NCBI GenBank assembly: GCA_964036155.1
Contig: OZ038422.1
Location: forward strand, 77,771,201 to 77,835,200
Direction: 5' to 3'
Length of the DNA stretch: 64,000 nt
Source: Diploscapter coronatus
Lineage: Eukaryota > Nematoda > Chromadorea > Rhabditida > Rhabditidae
Shown: positions 59,516 through 64,000 of the stretch, one piece after another
Layout of the letters: the number at the start of each line of letters is the position of its first letter
Position numbering within the stretch: position 1 is the first letter of the stretch
Made by a program: the position numbers and the translations under genes
The notes under the pieces: generated by a model
What the model was told of the DNA's origin: nothing
What the model saw: only the letters and a program-made list of their open reading frames with translations
Database searches by the model: none

Positions 59516-62349
59516 ATTATCCGGGGATTTGACATATTCAAAGATAAAGGGCTGATCCAGTTCGTTTTCTCCTTTCTCCCATTTTCCTCTCAAATTTTCA
59601 ACCAAACAAATAATTTTTATTTTATTTCCCCAAAAACTCAAGAAATGTTTATTCTACCGGTTAGATGTTCGTTTGCCGTGCATTAAAACTATTCTGGCTA
59701 GATTTTTTAAACTGCCTTCTTTTGCAGTTCCTTTTTCCTCTTCATTTTACTTGAAATTTTCCTTTTCTAGGTAAAATTATTTTGCGCTAAAATGAAATCG
59801 AGCTCATTAAAATCCCAATTTTGAATGAAAATCCAAATTTCATTGTTTAGAAGTGTTAGTGGGTTATCATAAAGCAGTTATCGTTTATTTTAGGAGATTA
59901 GATTTTTAGTGTTCTAGTAAAATTTTGGGTCGAAATCGAAATATGCGATTTTTTTTGTTTTCTGATTTCCACCCTTTTATAATTGGGCTAATTTGCTCGA
60001 TTTGCTCAATTCTCTTATTCTTATTTTTCATAAAGAAATGATAAATATGGCTGGATTTTTGCGAGCGAACTGTATTAAAAATAAAGAGAAAATTGATTTT
60101 AAAATTTATTTCTTTAAAAATAGAATCAAATAATCGGCAATAAATACGAATAGATTTCTAAATTTACAGAGAGAAAAAAATTCGAGGTCAAAACAAATAA
60201 ATGGCAAACATCAAAAACTTTTCTAAATTCTACGTAAAACTTATGAGAAACTTATTTAAAATGCGTAATAAAAGAACGTTTATATTTCGTTTAATTATTA
60301 GCGACGCAATTAACGTTAATTATACCGGTTAGTTAGTTAGTTAATTATCTTTAATTACTGTACAAGAAATTAATTTCGAGAGTTTGAATCAGAAATTCAA
60401 ACATTTTTACGAGAAACTTAGAAGCTACAAGTTTTTGGCTTCAAAGGACGGATTTCAAGCAGTTTCCCCTTTTCAAAGATTTTGAGAATATGGATAAGTT
60501 TCGGCATTGCAAAGAAGCGCTTATCGCCGGATTTTTCAGCTTTTGATATTTTTAAATAGGCCTTGAATAACGAAATATTATTTCATGGTTTATCACTCCT
60601 TACCTTTCACGCACTTTACTCTCCTAAAATTTAAGGTATTTTATTGATGATCAACAAAATCGGCGATGCGACTTTTCAATTGAAAAAATCAAGCTTCAAG
60701 TATTTGCTTTTACGCTTTATGTTTTCCGAGTTTTCTGTCAGGTACAATTGCAAAAAATCATATATAAATGAAATGGAAAATGATACTGAAAAGAAAAGAA
60801 ACGAAGCGAAAGCTACGAAAGACTTCTTTAATCTACCCGAAATTCCAACAAAATAGGTTATAATTATAGGGCTCAATATAAACCTCGCTCAATGTTTACA
60901 AAATTCATCCGTCAAAATGGGTGCAGTTTATAGTGAACCTATAGTTAGGCGAAGTTTGAAAGGGTATTTTCCAGAAATGCACAAAAATGAATGAAATACA
61001 CCCTATTCAAGCTTCGGATAGACAATTGAAAAAGTCGAAGAAATAAAACATTTGAAATTATCGCTTTAGCTCTATCTTAATAGGGTTAATGATAAGAGAA
61101 AAGCAGACACATTTTCGGTAATTACAAATAAAAATATGAGAAAAGCGCGAACGGGTTCAATCATCAATAAGAAGAAGAATGATAAATGCCGAGTTTTTAG
61201 GTTTTTTCTGCTAGAAGAAATCAAAATGAGGTATTTTACAGGAAGACCTAAAAATCGACAAATGTAGCACGAAAAAAGAAAACTTAGGCAACAATCCAAG
61301 AAATTCTCAATTTTATTTCCCTAAACTTCTAGAGAAATTGGGCAGAAAAAGATGTTAGTTGATCGAGGAAATTATACAGGAAGCTTAGGATTAAAAGATA
61401 TTCGAGGAAAAATGGGAAGGTTTTGAGGGTTTTCGCTAAAATTTTAGAATTTTTAGTTAGGAAAGAAAATGGATTTTTGCAAAATGCACAAAACTGATCC
61501 CAATTATAATCGAAAATTATTGACGATGTTAGACGTTAGCCTACAAAGAAATGGTCCCATTTCAAATACTTCAAAAACCTCACTTCTAAAAACCCTTTGA
61601 AATGGCCCCAATTTTAGAATGTTAGTGACTAAATCTAAATTCTGAGCTATTTTAATAGAACAAGATCGATCTCCTAGAATCTACTAAAATACAATATACT
61701 GTTAGTCTTATTTGTCTTAAAATTACATTATACAAGTGTGAGAGGGAAGAAGCGTTCTCCTAAATTGGACTAATATTTTCAAGAAAGAAATCGAAATTTT
61801 CGACGAAATGATTGAATTCTACAGGAAAATGAAATGTGCTTGTTATAGCATTCGCATGAGGATAATAAGTGAAGAATAGGGGAGAATTAGTGGGTGATAA
61901 GTGGTGATCGTGGGAAACGGCTTACTCGTTTGAATGACTGGGTCGACTCGTTCGGGAATCGAGTCGAAAACTGGAACGGCAAAGGGAAGGGGGAGAGGTA
62001 AAATGGCACGTAAAGAGAGTCCTCGTGACGCAATAGCTTCTTTTGGCACTGAAAAAAGGCATTTAATTATTGGAATTAAGAAAAACATACATTTTTAAAA
62101 CAACTGATAGCATGATAATATCAGAAAATTTTCTTTATCTTTTTCTTCTTCCGACAAGAATGATGTCAATGAGATTAATTAGACCTTTAATAGTCGCTTT
62201 TCCAAGTGTTTTGAAGCATATCAAAAATTGTTTGTAAAGTAAATTTATGAGCATTTTCTACAATTCAGCACAATCGAAGATAGAATTAATCTTCACACTT
62301 TGCCTATACTCGAAATCAATGTCTCTGATGTTTAAAAATCCGACCTTTG
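59516..62349. other. Intergenic between convergent genes
   Basis: Between the 3' ends of the C3orf33-like gene (+) and the CRTC-like gene (-). A candidate AATAAA for the former is at 60080-60085. A 70-codon frame at 60644-60856 is Lys/Asn/Glu-rich with no match. A TTAATTA-rich patch lies at 60292-60372. Otherwise nothing seen. Confidence 0.5.
60292..60372. repeat. TTAATTA/TTAG-rich patch
   Basis: Repeated AATTA words (TTTAATTATTAG, CAATTAACGTTAATTA) followed by a TTAG/GTTA tandem run (GGTTAGTTAGTTAGTTAATTA) and TTTAATTAC. It resembles the cluster in SZT2 intron 28; simple-repeat origin is possible. Confidence 0.4.
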
Positions 62350-63853
62350 TTATGCGGAATCAAATCTGGACACGTCGGCAATGAGATGGGAGAAGTCGTA
62401 GCCGTCCGTGGAGTGGGTCGAGAAGGGCGAATCGACCCCAATGGCAAGGGGCGAGGAGAACCCCGCCAGTTCTGACGAGATTTCCTGCAGACGGGGCGGC
62501 GTGATTCGACTGTCACAGGGCAGCATTCCTGCAAATTTGGAAAATTATAGGTTTCAGAGAATTATCGTCTGTGATCTGATTTTTGCATTTCGATTAAACA
62601 TTCTCAATTGATTTAAAAGAAAAAATTATATCAAAATTGTAATGTTTCCTTGAAAAGTAATGAATTAGAAGCGATTTGTGTATCGTGAAACAGGATGATG
62701 ATCAATAATCAAAATGACGGGGCGATCCAATTATTATCATTTCTCGATACAGGTAACTTTATCCAGAATTGATACTGAAGAATTCCAAACTTAGCATAAA
62801 AACTTCGATTAAATTTTTCGACGAGAAAACCTAACCCTTGAAGAACTCCGGCAGAGGAGGGCATTTCTTGTCGTCGACTGGCGACGAAGTCGAGTTGTGC
62901 TTATTGGAGTTGGCCTTGCCGATGATGCCCGGGGAAGTGCCTCCGAAGGGAAACGTCGAGAAGAAGGACGAGGGCTCCAAAGGCCACGAAGGGTGCGGGC
63001 GCAACTGCGCGCGGGGAGGGTAGCCGGAGAATTTCTCTGAAAGAATAACGCAATTAATAGGTTTTAGGATTTCTCCAAATTGCAATGAAAGTTTAAAAAT
63101 ACTTGAATGATGTTTTTTTTCTACAATTCCTACCTCCTTTCACATTGTGCTGACCGTCCTTGTCCCTAGCATTCGTGAATCTATTAGGAGTGGGCGCGAG
63201 TGGGAGACTGAGCAGATCGGGCAATGCAGAGGAGGAGCCGTGTTTTTTCGCCCCGAGCAGAGAAGAGGTGAGGGGTGGCAGACCCGCGTCAGACAGGGGC
63301 GACGATCCCATTCCAGAGTCCAGTCCCGTCCAGTTGAGGCACGCCGATTTCTCCATCTAGAAAAATAGAAAAAAATTATTTCCAGATTTTCTCTCGTTTT
63401 TACTATTATTGGAGTACGAGCCTACTACTTTCTTCAAAGTAAAAAATGAATCCAACATTGCTATGCTTTTCCGAATGATCGATAAATAATTCAAGATTTC
63501 GTTATTTGCAATTTTCAGAAAAACACTCGAGTCATTATCGGTCTCAAAAACGACTGAAAATGACTTTCCTTTATCTGCTCGTATCTGATAAAATGATAGC
63601 CTTGAGCTATTTTTTTTTCCATTTTCTCAAAAGATCCGACCTTTTCTAATATTCCATATTTTTCTACCTGAGAAAGAGGAGAAGAAGATCTGCTGAGTGG
63701 GAGGAAAGTGGACGGAGTCTGTGTCTGCGTCTGTGCCCCTTTGTGGATGTTGGTGCCCTCAATGAGACTGCAGAGTGACAGAGTGCTGCCCGAGTGCACC
63801 GACTGACTCGATGAACTGTTCAGCTGCTGCATGCACATGCGACGCTCACCAAT
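62350..63853 (-). CDS. crtc: CRTC-like transcription coactivator, 3' part
   Basis: Four exons seen (minus strand): 63853-63668, 63356-63134, 63036-62836 and 62528-62350, in phase, ending in TAA; 5' exons lie beyond the window. The 262 residues are Ser/Pro-rich and mostly disordered. The last exon, LPCDSRITPPRLQEISSELA then GFSSPLAIGVDSPF and DFSHLIADVSRF, follows the order of the CRTC transactivation domain (LPEDS..L..L.SALAG..V.L.VDTPF in CRTC3, quoted from memory). SALPDLLSLPLAPTPNRF resembles the CRTC LPDLTNIHFPSPLPTP segment. CRTCs coactivate CREB and are kept in the cytoplasm by AMPK/SIK phosphorylation and 14-3-3 until calcineurin acts. The CREB-binding and regulatory sites would lie outside the window, so assignment rests on the C-terminus. 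Codon use is GC-richer than in neighbouring genes. Confidence 0.55.
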
Positions 63854-64000
63854 CTAGAGAAAAATCATTTTTTTTTTTGCGAATTTTCAGATTCTTCAAT
63901 AAGATTTCCTTAATCAATCCCCAAACTTCAACGTTCAGTTTCAGCAAAAATGGGAAGGTATATTGTTGTCAAAACGTATTTTTGAAGTATAATGGGAGCG

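Noticed and set aside
60644..60856. 70-codon frame (+) 3' of the C3orf33-like gene
   Set aside because: Lys/Asn/Glu-rich, no homology; a similar-length frame exists on the other strand; no regulatory context.
1..64000. CRISPR arrays, bacterial operons, phage or integrated virus genes
   Set aside because: The DNA has eukaryotic split genes throughout; no direct-repeat array, reverse transcriptase, integrase or capsid-like sequence was seen.

Overview
The window looks like nematode nuclear DNA. It is AT-rich, genes are split into many short exons, introns are often 45-80 bp, and 3' splice sites are overwhelmingly TTTTCAG/TTTCAG. Several start codons lie 8-13 bases behind a consensus acceptor, as expected for spliced-leader trans-splicing. 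A sigma-class GST and a small GNAT acetyltransferase of nematode type support this. The species cannot be named. All exon models are hand-built from splice signals, phase continuity and recognisable protein sequence; none is supported by transcripts.

Layout: 1-11620 holds no gene I can support, only a foldback repeat at 8253-8496. A doubtful 142-codon ORF (11621-12049) follows, then a seven-exon GNAT acetyltransferase gene (12712-14983, +) behind a TATA box and a GATA site. A second foldback lies at 15520-15610. A C2H2 zinc-finger gene (18707-16082, -) lies directly downstream of a giant gene on the same strand, with poly(A)-signal to acceptor spacing like a nematode operon.

The giant gene, 52146-19386 (-), is an SZT2 orthologue. 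SZT2 is the scaffold subunit of KICSTOR, which tethers GATOR1 to lysosomes for amino-acid control of mTORC1. I could chain 92 coding exons in phase to 3510 codons, close to the human length. Inside its introns, on the opposite strand, sit a complete sigma-class GST gene (28725-29801) and a type II tRNA-Leu(UAA) gene (21232-21315). Its 4.6-kb intron 28 carries a dense cluster of homeodomain-like TAATTA sites.

To the right, divergent from SZT2, are an unrecognised type I membrane protein gene (53316-56101, +) and a C3orf33-family gene (56955-59515, +). Converging on these is the 3' part of a gene (63853-62350, -) whose C-terminus resembles the transactivation domain of CREB-regulated transcription coactivators (CRTC). 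Its 5' end lies outside the window. SZT2 (mTORC1 nutrient signalling) and CRTC (cAMP/AMPK-controlled transcription) are both metabolic regulators, but nothing in the sequence shows that they work together.
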